A stretch of 64,000 nt of DNA, taken from positions 28,724,913 to 28,788,912 of the forward strand of contig NC_046677.1 in NCBI RefSeq assembly GCF_003369915.1, read 5' to 3'. The notes under the pieces were generated by a model, which was given only the letters and a program-made list of their open reading frames with translations, was not told where the DNA came from and made no database searches. Each line of letters begins with the position of its first letter. Positions within the stretch are counted from its first letter, which is position 1. Below are positions 15,001-22,992 of the stretch, piece by piece. A program made the position numbers and the translations under genes. This DNA comes from Drosophila miranda (Eukaryota; Arthropoda; Insecta; Diptera; Drosophilidae).

Positions 15001-15965
15001 GGCACATCGTGGACACCAAGCAGGAGGAGCACATCTTCAGCGAGCGCACCATCATGCTCAGCTCCCACTGTCCGTTCATCTGTCGCCTGCACCGCACCTT
15101 CCGCGACGAGAAGTACGTCTACATGCTGCTGGAAGCCTGCATGGGCGGCGAGATCTGGACCATGCTGCGGGACCGAGGGTCCTTCGAGGACAACGCCGCC
15201 CAGTTCATCATCGGCTGTGTGCTGCAGGCCTTCGAGTATCTCCACGCCCGCGGCATCATCTACCGCGACCTCAAGCCCGAGAACCTGATGCTGGACGAGC
15301 GCGGCTACGTGAAGCTGGTGGACTTTGGCTTCGCCAAGCACATAGGCACCAGCGCCAAGACGTGGACCTTCTGCGGCACGCCCGAGTACGTGGCGCCCGA
15401 GATCATCCTCAACAAGGGCCACGACCGCGCCGTCGACTACTGGGCCCTGGGCATCCTGATCCACGAGCTGTTGAACGGAACGTACGTACGGGGACAGGCA
15501 TCTCGTTTATTCTGGGCATAGCATCAACCTTTTCTTTGTCCTCCATCAGGCCGCCGTTCAGTGCCTCGGATCCCATGCAGACGTACAACCTCATCCTCAA
15601 GGGCATCGACATGATCGACTTCCCCAAGCACATCTCCCGCTGGGCCGTGCAGCTGATCAAGCGCCTCTGCCGCGACGTTCCCTCGGAGCGACTGGGCTAC
15701 CAGACGGGCGGCATACAAGACATCAAGAAGCACAAGTAAATGACCCAACGGAATCCCATCGATCATTAGATATACTAATATGTGGTGCCATCTTTCCTCT
15801 AGGTGGTTCCTGGGCTTCGACTGGGATGGGCTGGCCAGCCAGCTGCTGATTCCGCCCTTCGTGCGGCCCATCGCCCATGCCACGGACGTGCGCTACTTCG
15901 ATCGCTTCCCCTGCGACCCCGTCGAGCCGCCGGACGAGCTCTCCGGCTGGGATGCCGACTTCTAG
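12038..15965 (+). CDS. Pkg21D: cGMP-dependent protein kinase (Pkg21D/DG1)
   Basis: Serine/threonine kinase activated by cGMP. Coding exons read as 12038-12175, 13582-13964, 14021-15481, 15550-15735 and 15803-15965; all junctions are GT-AG and keep frame, giving 776 residues, close to what I recall for the D. melanogaster protein. Residues 1-50 form a charged, leucine-bearing coiled-coil (dimerisation helix). Two cyclic-nucleotide-binding domains follow, with FGELAI...RTAS and FGEQAL...RTAN signatures; the RTA(S/T) form fits cGMP. A Gln-Ala-rich linker near residue 445 leads to the kinase: glycine loop GIGGFGRVE, lysine in FALKCLKK, YRDLKPEN, DFGFAK and activation-loop CGTPEYVAPE. The AGC tail ends in WDADF, typical of PKG. 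Introns are 1406, 56, 68 and 67 bp. The start is the first ATG of the coiled-coil exon (CCCATGG). The long open frames on the other strand and in frame +2 are GC-rich shadows. Identity as Pkg21D rather than foraging rests on the short N-terminus and the Gr21a/GABA-B-R3 neighbourhood. Confidence 0.95.
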
Positions 15966-15999
15966 CCCACACTTTGTTGACCCTTGGACCCCCACTTGC

Positions 16000-16005
16000 A
16001 ATAAA
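16000..16005 (+). terminator. Pkg21D: Poly(A) signal of Pkg21D
   Basis: AATAAA lies 35 bp past the Pkg21D stop. Cleavage 10-30 bp downstream would fall at or inside the end of the opposite-strand xylulokinase-like gene (stop at 16017-16019), so the two mRNAs probably overlap at their 3' ends. Confidence 0.75.
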
Positions 16006-16016
16006 AGCCTTAGATA

Positions 16017-17741
16017 TCACGTCAAGACCATGTGGCTATCGTGGATGCTGGTGCTGGCCGCCAGCAGCTGGCACATGTTCATGCAGCGGACGATTAGCGG
16101 GGCGTAGACCTCCTCGCAGCCGGGACGGGGACTGGCCACGAGGTTTAGATCCTTGGGCAGCTTGCTGAAGAACTCCCCGAAGCTCTGTTGGGGCGTCTGG
16201 CTTTTGTGGCAGCGGCGACAGCTGCAGGTGGCCTCGCGGTGCTCGTAGAAGGCGTAGCGGGCGCGGTAGGCGCACCCGAGGAGGCAGGGCCCGGGACCGA
16301 GCTTCTCGTAGACGGGGGCATTGAAGACGTCGGCCACGATCTGGAGGATACCGCGGTGCTTCGAGTCGGGACCCGCCACGACGACCGTGGTGTTGGGTCC
16401 GAACTGGAAGCCCAGGTCCTGCGCAACGACGCGGTGATGCATCAGCTGGCCCTCGATGAGGGCGCGGGCTTCCGTCTCGGGCCGCTCGAACTGCTGGACG
16501 CCGTGCAGAGCCTCCTGCGACGTGGGGTTCAGATTGGAACTCCACCGCAGCGTGCCCTTGGCTTCGGGAATGAACTCCCTGTCGGGGAAGTGCATGGCCA
16601 GGTGGCCGTCGTTGCCCATGGGCGTTGCGTCGAGCATCGCGTTGAAGCGCTCCCAGTCGCCGTCGGCCAGCTGCTCGCAGAAGGCCTGCCTGATCTCCGA
16701 GCCGTTGCGGAAGAACAGCAGGCCCATGTACTCGTTGGGAATGGTGGGGTGGCACAGCACCTGGCCCTCGTCCATCTTGCGGTGCACCTTGCCCAGGTGC
16801 ATCATCAGGCCGTCGCCGATGTCCATCGTGAGCACGAGCAAGTCCTTCTCCAGCAGCATGCCCACGAACCGGGACTGGGCGATGCCGATGGCCGGCACCA
16901 CCATGCAGTCGGGCCGGAAGTTCCAGCGCTTCACGTAGTAGTCGGCCACGCGTCCCTGGAGGCGCGACGGGTCGATGGGCTTCATCAGGCGCCTGGCCAG
17001 GTCCGGCGCACACGCCTCCAGGCACTTCTCGGACCACTCCCGGTTGTGGATGTCCAGCAGGTTCATGCCGGACCCATCGCAGAGGTCGATGGAGCCCATG
17101 CCGCCCACCAGCAGCGAGGAGAGGAAGCTGCTCACCAGCGAAATCCGCGACGTGCGCTCGTAGTGCTCCGGACACTCCTGGTAGACCTTGCGGATCTGGG
17201 GCCCGGTGCACCGGGCATAGGCCCGCGACCCCGTGATGGCCGCCATGTCGTTGGAGCCGCCCACTTCCTGCTGCATCTCGAAGGCCTGCGCGCTCGCCGA
17301 GCCGTCCAGCCAGATGGGCGTGCGCGTCAGCTCGAAGGCGTTGGCGTTGAGCTGCTCGTGGAGCCGCAGGACCGCATTCAGGTTGCACAGACGCCGCAGT
17401 CCGATGTCCGACCAGAAGACGCACCCGTGCTGCTGCGCCGCTCCCGCGATGGCCGCCACCGAGTGCAGGTCCGCCCCCTGCGCGCTCAGGCAGTTCAGCA
17501 GCATGTCCAGCGCCTTCACCCACATCACGGGACTGGCGAGGCCCTCGTCGGGGTGGGCATCGGTGAGGATTCCGCCCGAGGTCTTGAACTCCGGCAGATC
17601 CACGTCGTAGTTTACAGTGGCCGTGTGCTGGACCTTCATTTCAGAGTCCATAATCACGGCCCTCAACCGCAGGGTCCCCAGCTGGAGGCCCAGGTAGGTG
17701 TTGCCGCTGTAGTCCGTCGCCCGTTTTCGTCGATGACACAT
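16017..17741 (-). CDS. CG3544: FGGY-family xylulokinase-like protein, probable pseudoenzyme (CG3544 orthologue)
   Basis: A single-exon gene of 574 residues, near the size of animal xylulokinase (human XYLB about 536). The match is spread over the whole length: YLGL near residue 16, DLPEFKTSGG near 49, AAQQHGCVFW near 100, IWLDGSAS near 140, DGSGMNLLDI near 220, YMGLLFF..GS near 335, RALIEGQ near 430 and the C-terminal RGILQIVADVFNAPVYE. Key positions differ. The N-terminal Mg/ATP aspartate of the family (D-[FL]-[GS]-T) is Gln20 (LQLGT), and the catalytic-base segment (GDNPAS in XYLB) reads GIAQSR near residue 284. Xylulose kinase activity is therefore doubtful. The frame is long and intact, so it is probably a functional protein with another role. 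The start ATG (AAAATGT) is the first after an upstream stop. The gene is convergent with Pkg21D, 51 bp between stops. The CG number is assigned from memory of the locus. Confidence 0.85.
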   Translation of the reverse strand: MCHRRKRATDYSGNTYLGLQLGTLRLRAVIMDSEMKVQHTATVNYDVDLPEFKTSGGILTDAHPDEGLASPVMWVKALDMLLNCLSAQGADLHSVAAIAGAAQQHGCVFWSDIGLRRLCNLNAVLRLHEQLNANAFELTRTPIWLDGSASAQAFEMQQEVGGSNDMAAITGSRAYARCTGPQIRKVYQECPEHYERTSRISLVSSFLSSLLVGGMGSIDLCDGSGMNLLDIHNREWSEKCLEACAPDLARRLMKPIDPSRLQGRVADYYVKRWNFRPDCMVVPAIGIAQSRFVGMLLEKDLLVLTMDIGDGLMMHLGKVHRKMDEGQVLCHPTIPNEYMGLLFFRNGSEIRQAFCEQLADGDWERFNAMLDATPMGNDGHLAMHFPDREFIPEAKGTLRWSSNLNPTSQEALHGVQQFERPETEARALIEGQLMHHRVVAQDLGFQFGPNTTVVVAGPDSKHRGILQIVADVFNAPVYEKLGPGPCLLGCAYRARYAFYEHREATCSCRRCHKSQTPQQSFGEFFSKLPKDLNLVASPRPGCEEVYAPLIVRCMNMCQLLAASTSIHDSHMVLT

Positions 17742-18600
17742 TTTCCATCGATGGATACGGAAGGGTTAAAATAAAACTGGGAATTTCGAATTGGAATGAA
17801 ATGAATTAAAAGATCTGACGATACGTCACCATGGACCTTGGTTTTAGGATTATTTGTACTGTTTCCCTCCCGCCAAAAATTATATGCTTCGATCAGCTGG
17901 TTTTTGTGGTCAATAGTGGTGGTAGTTGCCGAGATAGAGCGCTCGAAACGAACGCCGCTTTTTACCACCACTAGACCCCTATACATATCATATATAAACA
18001 AATCTGATGCTCCCGTCAAAGCGCAATGACACAAAAAGGCAGTCCTGGAGTAAACAGGACAGGATTTAAAATACCAGTCATCGAATTAGAGGTGGTCATG
18101 GAACGTGCTTTCATCGTGACACGACCGGTGCCCGGTGCGTATTGAAAAGTGGAATTTTTTCAGGGCCCACAATGGGCAAAATAACACGATAAACAATATA
18201 TCTCCGTAAGAAACTGACGACCAGGTGAAAAATTAGTTGAAAATTCACAAAAAATTCCAAAATCGATAATTTTTTCGATACCTCCCATAACTCTTTGCTA
18301 TTGAGTCGTCGTCGTTTTTGAAAGATATTGGGTATTGCATTTATGAAGTTTAAATTTAATAAAAGTATTGAAAAAAGGAAAATATAATATTTCGTGTTGG
18401 ACATTTTTCGTTTCATTTTCGTCCAGTGTTGGTTCGTGCCGAAAAATGTCAGTCCGTGCTTATCGCTATATCGAATATCTCTAGAATCGATTCATACTTA
18501 CATTCAAATTCAACATGGCAGCAGCTGAAAGAGAGACAGAGATAGCATATTTATTTATTTAATTAATTAACAATTATCTGCTATTAAATGGTCTATAAAT
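17742..18600. other. Unassigned interval between CG3544-like gene and Gr21a
   Basis: I found no recognisable protein here. It contains the 5' flank of the xylulokinase-like gene, CGATA/ATCGAT motifs, and several short ORFs with good initiation contexts. These are a 47-codon frame from 17831 (+, CACCATGG context), a 39-codon frame at 18026-18145 (+), an AT-rich 101-codon frame at 18111-18416 (-) starting with a hydrophobic signal-like stretch, and a 15-codon frame from 18515 (+, CAACATGG context). None is supported by homology, so none is called as a gene. Confidence 0.4.
18262..18491. promoter_or_regulatory. Cluster of CGATA/ATCGAT motifs (DRE/BEAF-32-like)
   Basis: ATCGATA at 18262, CGATA at 18276, TATCG at 18461 and 18469, and ATCGAT at 18486 lie within 230 bp; another ATCGAT is at 17748. 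In Drosophila, DREF (TATCGATA) and BEAF-32 (clustered CGATA) bind such motifs at housekeeping promoters and domain boundaries. The position, between a probably broadly expressed gene and a neuron-specific receptor gene, would suit a boundary. The function is inferred. Confidence 0.35.
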
Positions 18601-19900
18601 ACAGGAGAATATTATAAATATTAAGTGCTATAATCTTAAGAGGATTAGGTGTGAGGGGTTAAGGTGTGCCAAAGCGGAATTATAGGTATTGCTTATAACC
18701 CTAAAAGGTTCATGCTGGGCATATCTAGGGGTGCTATAATATGAGTCACAAGAGGCCCACACCCCCGCTTTTCTGTTAGTTCTGGTGTTTGGTTGGTTCA
18801 GACGAATCTATCCATACATATGTATGTACATATATCGCTGTTGGTTTCTTCTCAGTTAAACAAACCGCAAAGGCCATCCCCCCCAGCACTCCATCGAAAA
18901 AAAAGTATAAGCTTTAAATTTAAATTAGTTTTTAATTAGTTTTAATTCAGTTTTTTAATTGGGATAATGATTAAGTGAAGGCCATTTATGTTTATGTTTA
19001 CATACATCTGTCTGTATCTGCATTTATATGCAATACTAATAATAGTGAATTATGGATGTCCATTTATACATGAACTATAAATAATGGATATATATGAATG
19101 ATATGAGATATAACACTGTGGCCTCTAATCCAAGGGCAGTAGTTGTACATTTAAATACGCTTTTAATTAGTTTTCAAATGGCTGCCCAGAAAAAGGCAGC
19201 TCGATAATAAATCGAAATGATTCTTAGCAGTATGTGGGAATAATATCAAATCTTGTCGACAACTTTCGGAAGTCGAGCAAGGCAAGAAAGAGAAGGCGAG
19301 CGGCTAAGACTACTGTCAGTGCGAGCGGGAGAGAATGTTCGAAATTCGATAGAGCTGCCGTATTTCGAACTTTTGTCCCGCTCGCACTGGCACTCGCCTT
19401 GTTTGCGTTCATTTCAAGCCTTAAATTGTTAGGTCATTGCTTTTCTTTTGCGTGGGGGTGTGAAATTTATAGAAGTGGTCAGTAAAATTTGTACTACAAA
19501 TAAAAAATACAAAATATTCCCATTCATAATATTATCTTCAAAAAATTCCAGGAATAAACTAAATAAATGGTGTTGGATTATCCTTCGAAACGCTAAGATT
19601 TTAAGAGTCCCTCCTTATAAAGGATTATGTATTAGATTTCAAAGACACAAGATAAATCAAAAGCTGTATAAAGAATCTGTTTCATCAGCCAGATCATATC
19701 CTGATGAGTTAAACCGGAAAATAAAGTGCAGATTTCCCTGAGAAATAGGTTTTCTAGGTTTTTTTCTAGTTAAAGTTACAAAGAAAACACAGGAAAAAAC
19801 CATAATGAAACCAGAAAATGGATGAAAATTCCAATAGGCCACATCACAGCTGGGTTGATTTTAATAGATCTTCATTTAATAGTATTCCATTACTATTTCG
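18601..19900. other. AT-rich intergenic spacer downstream of Gr21a
   Basis: AT-rich sequence with runs such as TTTAAATTTAAATTAG near 18914, CATACATATGTATG-type palindromes near 18815, and no plausible coding frame. A hairpin at 19314-19392 is listed separately. Confidence 0.5.
19314..19392. repeat. Imperfect inverted repeat, 35-bp arms and 10-nt loop
   Basis: The left arm 19314-19348 and the right arm 19359-19392 are reverse complements apart from about six positions: T/C near the base, a 3-nt mismatch, one bulge and one mismatch near the loop. The shared core includes CAGTGCGAGCGGGA and GTTCGAAAT. Size and shape fit a pre-miRNA-like hairpin or the remnant of a foldback element. No matching known miRNA is recalled. 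Confidence 0.6.
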
Positions 19901-19902
19901 AT

Positions 19903-19908
19903 TTTATT
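19903..19908 (-). terminator. Gr21a: Poly(A) signal of Gr21a
   Basis: AATAAA on the minus strand, 34 bp beyond the Gr21a stop codon. It implies a very short 3' UTR. Confidence 0.65.
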
Positions 19909-19941
19909 TAACGAATACTAAAAGTACTTGCTGGCTAAGAT

Positions 19942-21285
19942 CTAGGCGGCCTGCGAATTAGTGCGTCTCTGCTCGGTGATCTTGAACTGGAGGAGCACCA
20001 CCAGATACGTGGCCATGAAGGAAATGTTTGTGGTGATGAGCTCGCGGTTGATGTTCGCATAGCCGTCGAGGTTCATGATGGGCGGGTTCTTGTTGATGGC
20101 CACCAGGAGCATCTCGACCTCCTTCTGGGTGGCCGCGTCCACGGACGTGAGGTTGATGTTGAGCAGCTTGGTCTGGAAGTCGAGGCCGACCTTGCGGGAG
20201 GCGTAGTGGGCCTCGTTGCAAATGATGTACAGGAGGCCCATGCAGTAGAAGACGATGACGAAGAGGCCCACCTCCTTGTAGGTGGCGCCGTGGTCCATGA
20301 TCTCGCTGATGCTGCCGTACGTGGCGATGATCGTGGTGAAGAAGATCACGAGGCAGTACATGCCGTACATGTTCGAGTAGGCGCGCCCCAGCTGCTGCAT
20401 CATGTGGCTGAGGTCCACCCACAGGTGGCGGTACTCCGTCAGCTTCTGGGCGGGCTTCTCGCCGCGAATGGTGGTCTGCAGGGCGTCCGAGAGGGCGCGG
20501 CTGGCGGTGCCGAAGGCGTTGCAGTTGATGTACCACAGGCTGCAGAAGCAGTTCAGCATCGCGATGATGGGGTAGTAGGCGAAGGTGTACCACAGCCGGA
20601 AGTCTGGCTGCAGGAAGTACTGCGACAGATTGATGGCGATGCTCAGGACCCAGGAGAAGATGCACAGCGACCAGGTCAGCGGGTAGAGGTTCGGGAACAC
20701 GATCGGGCTGCCCGTCGTCTTGAAGAACTTGTACTGGTAGTTGGTCCACATGTTCTTGAAGATGGCCACCTGGGGCCCGTGCCGCCAGCTGGCGACCGGC
20801 AGCAGGAAGTTCGTGAACAGCAGGCTGATGAAGATCACATTGTAGATGGCCTCGTCGAAGCGCTTGTCCGGGCTGGTGACGAACTTCTTCACCCGCTCCC
20901 GCAGCACCAGCACCACCACCGTCGTCTGGCAGCTGTAGATGAAGATGGCCCACATGACCTGCTTGGAGCCCCAGGAGTAGCCCGTGCGCGGCAGGTTCTT
21001 CACCGGCGGATTCCGGTGGATGGGCATCACGCCCATGATCTGGAACAGCACCAGCAGGCTCTTGGTCGTCTGGTAGAAGGAGTCGTGCCTGTCCAGCTCC
21101 AGCGGATCGTCCACCGTCTCCTGCTTGCGCACGTACACCTCGTCCATGGCGTCCCCCCGCGCCACCAGCTTCAACTTCTCGCGGTACCGCATCTCGTCCT
21201 CCAGGAACTGGCGCTGGTTCGGGTTCAGCATGGGCGCCACCTTCGACGGTGGCGTCAGGCCGCGACTGACGGCCCAGAAAGACAT
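19942..21285 (-). CDS. Gr21a: Gustatory receptor Gr21a, CO2 receptor subunit
   Basis: A 447-residue seven-transmembrane insect chemoreceptor encoded in one uninterrupted exon. The sequence closely matches what I know of Drosophila Gr21a, one of the most conserved members of its family. In D. melanogaster it works with Gr63a in antennal ab1C neurons to detect CO2. Hydrophobic segments lie at about residues 75-90, 105-125, 148-168, 205-225, 232-250, 318-340, 350-368 and the C-terminus. The last segment holds the family signature TYLVVLLQF (TYxxxxxQF). The real start is ATG at 21285 (MSFWAVSRG); the frame is open for two more codons upstream but they lack an ATG. The GC-rich opposite-strand frame at 20206-21309 is a shadow. 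A TATA box lies 65-71 bp upstream of the start codon and a poly(A) signal 34 bp after the stop, so the mRNA should be compact. Confidence 0.96.
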   Translation of the reverse strand: MSFWAVSRGLTPPSKVAPMLNPNQRQFLEDEMRYREKLKLVARGDAMDEVYVRKQETVDDPLELDRHDSFYQTTKSLLVLFQIMGVMPIHRNPPVKNLPRTGYSWGSKQVMWAIFIYSCQTTVVVLVLRERVKKFVTSPDKRFDEAIYNVIFISLLFTNFLLPVASWRHGPQVAIFKNMWTNYQYKFFKTTGSPIVFPNLYPLTWSLCIFSWVLSIAINLSQYFLQPDFRLWYTFAYYPIIAMLNCFCSLWYINCNAFGTASRALSDALQTTIRGEKPAQKLTEYRHLWVDLSHMMQQLGRAYSNMYGMYCLVIFFTTIIATYGSISEIMDHGATYKEVGLFVIVFYCMGLLYIICNEAHYASRKVGLDFQTKLLNINLTSVDAATQKEVEMLLVAINKNPPIMNLDGYANINRELITTNISFMATYLVVLLQFKITEQRRTNSQAA

Positions 21286-21349
21286 GATCAACAGAACAGA
21301 ACAGAATAGAACGGAACGGAACAGTCGGCGGCCAGAGTCCGGTCAGCGC

Positions 21350-21356
21350 TTTTATA
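21350..21356 (-). promoter_or_regulatory. Gr21a: TATA box of Gr21a
   Basis: TATAAAA on the minus strand, in GGTCTATAAAAGCG. A start site about 30 bp downstream (near 21322) gives a 5' UTR of about 35-40 nt before the ATG at 21285. A TATA promoter suits a tightly cell-type-restricted gene. Confidence 0.6.
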
Positions 21357-21359
21357 GAC

Positions 21360-22610
21360 CCCGAAAGCGAGCCACAGTCAGTGGCAAGGCTAGGCCTTGC
21401 TATTGACTTTCGATTGAAAGGCAAACAAAGGACCTGGACACGCCCGGAGGCGTCGCCCATTTGCTTGCTTGCTTGCTCTCCATTAAATATGCCCAAGACC
21501 CAGGATATGAGCCCGGCAGTTTGTTGTGGTCATCCGTTTGAGCCCCTGGATGTGCTGTGATGTGGGGCAGCGTTTTGCTGACACCGCCAACGAATGGGTA
21601 TGGCCCCGACCTAGAGGACGGACAGTCGGAAGGGGCAGAAGGGGCAGAAGGTACATAAAATGCGCTTAATTTGCCGGAAATGAAAGTTTAACGATGTGTA
21701 AATGCTTACGAATGCCGATAGAGGCTCGCACTAATGACCAATAAAAATGTGCCCCCATCGGGTGGCCATGTGTCCCATGTACTCCAGGGACACTTCTTCC
21801 TGTCCGGCCTGACTTTTGATCAATTTCTGCATCAGATATTTAAGGCCCAACGACATCAATGGCTCGCTCTTAAGGCGCTTAAAGTCTGGAATCCAGAGGA
21901 GAGTCACATCGCAATGGGAATGACAGCCAGTCCCTGGCTGGGATAAGCCTTCCCATCGGAGCAGCAGCAAATCTCCCCTTGAGAATGCCAGGCATTTCCA
22001 CGAATGGGGTAGCGTTGGCCTGGGATGAGAGCCAACTGTTGCCGACCCGACCTTTGGCATCCTCCTGCCTCCCCCTGCTGCTGCAAGTGGCTTTTCGTAT
22101 AGTTTTTCCTGTTTTTGGCAAGGAAACTCATTTTCATTGCACATAGTTTGGGCAAACTCTGGCCGTTTAATGCGAAAACTTTCAAGACAAACGACAAGCG
22201 AGAGTGCATAAATAAAGTGTTTAGCTTGTTTTTTATACGAACGGATACCCTGCTCTGCCCGTGACATAATTGCAGCCCAAGTCGGAAGAGGAAACGCTGG
22301 CAAGGCACCATCCAACATCCACCATCCACCATCCTTTGAGCTGCAGAGCGGGCCAGGGATTTGCCCACTTCCCCGGGCTTTTGTGCTGGTACGTGCCACC
22401 TCCATGGGTGTCTCTCTCATGGCCGCCAGCTGTCAGCCGCCGCGTGGCGGCCTTGTGCAGCAGCGAACAAGTTACATTTCGATTTCCGAACCACACACCG
22501 CCCCTCCACCCCCCTTTCGCCCCGACATCCATCAGAGGACTACATAATGCAAGTGTCTTGTGCGAAATCTGTCGGAGGAAAAAAATGTGACGAAGATTTA
22601 GTTCTTGCGG
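21360..22610. other. Intergenic region upstream of Gr21a
   Basis: Contains no credible gene. Frames on either strand (for example 21731-22420 minus) lack homology and typical codon bias. It probably holds Gr21a cis-regulatory sequence by position. The one conspicuous item is a CCATCCACC repeat near 22310-22332. Confidence 0.45.
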
Positions 22611-22617
22611 GAAAACT

Positions 22618-22623
22618 TTTATT
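22618..22623 (-). terminator. Poly(A) signal of the 81-residue secreted protein gene
   Basis: AATAAA on the minus strand, 66 bp past the stop at 22689. Confidence 0.55.
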
Positions 22624-22688
22624 AATATCATGTTCGAGGGGGCTTGAGCCAGCCAAAAATGGATTTTAGATTGACTTCGGGTGACATC

Positions 22689-22934
22689 CTAGGAGGAGGA
22701 AGCCTCGGTAGTGCTGCTGTCGTCGGTGCTGCTGGCCTCAGTGGTGGTCGTAGTCGTTGTCGTTGTGCTGTTGCCATTGTCGGGCAGAGTGCCATTTGGT
22801 GGCAGACCCCATTGCGGCCTGCCAGGGGGTCCTGGCTGCTGACCATTCGGTCGTCCTCCCCTCTGTGGACGTCTGCCCTGAGCAGCTGCCACAGCAATCA
22901 ATGCAAAGAGGACAATCAAGATGTAGAAACGCAT
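22689..22934 (-). CDS. Small secreted Gly/Pro- and Thr/Ser-rich protein
   Basis: An 81-residue protein encoded in a single exon. Residues 1-19 (MRFYILIVLFALIAVAAAQ) form a typical signal peptide with cleavage near Ala18/Gln19. Residues 20-48 are basic and rich in Arg, Gly, Pro and Gln. An acidic-hydroxyl tail follows: NGNST, a run of nine threonines, then EASSTDD and a Ser-rich end, a pattern suited to O-glycosylation. The gene has a TATA box 52-58 bp upstream of the ATG and a poly(A) signal 66 bp after the stop, so the complete unit spans about 350 bp. This architecture is shared by fly genes for abundant secreted peptides (glue-like, immune-induced, accessory-gland or cuticle-associated). 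I do not recognise the orthologue, and function and tissue cannot be told from the sequence. Confidence 0.75.
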   Translation of the reverse strand: MRFYILIVLFALIAVAAAQGRRPQRGGRPNGQQPGPPGRPQWGLPPNGTLPDNGNSTTTTTTTTTEASSTDDSSTTEASSS

Positions 22935-22985
22935 GTTTTCAAATTCAAGCCGAAACTGTGATAACTTTCAGCGCCTCCACAGCTC

Positions 22986-22992
22986 TTTTATA
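22986..22992 (-). promoter_or_regulatory. TATA box of the small secreted protein gene
   Basis: TATAAAA on the minus strand, in GGTATAAAAGAGC. Initiation about 30 bp downstream, near an initiator-like TATCACAG around 22958-22965, gives a leader of about 25-30 nt. Confidence 0.65.

Noticed and set aside
13671..15464. 597-codon frame on the minus strand, and 14321-15739 in another plus frame
   Set aside because: Both are shadows of the GC-rich Pkg21D exons. The kinase and cNBD frame matches known motifs, while these give Ala/Arg/His-rich low-complexity products and cross real introns.
16188..17774. 528-codon plus-strand frame
   Set aside because: Antisense shadow of the xylulokinase-like gene; no domain is recognisable and composition is Val/His/Leu/Arg-biased as expected for a mirrored frame.
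18135..18163. 29-nt intron with GTGCGT donor and TTTTTTCAG acceptor
   Set aside because: Below the minimum functional length of Drosophila introns (about 40-50 nt), although the frame would continue for ten codons.
20206..21309. 367-codon plus-strand frame opposite Gr21a
   Set aside because: Shadow of Gr21a; no homology and extreme Val/Gly/His content.
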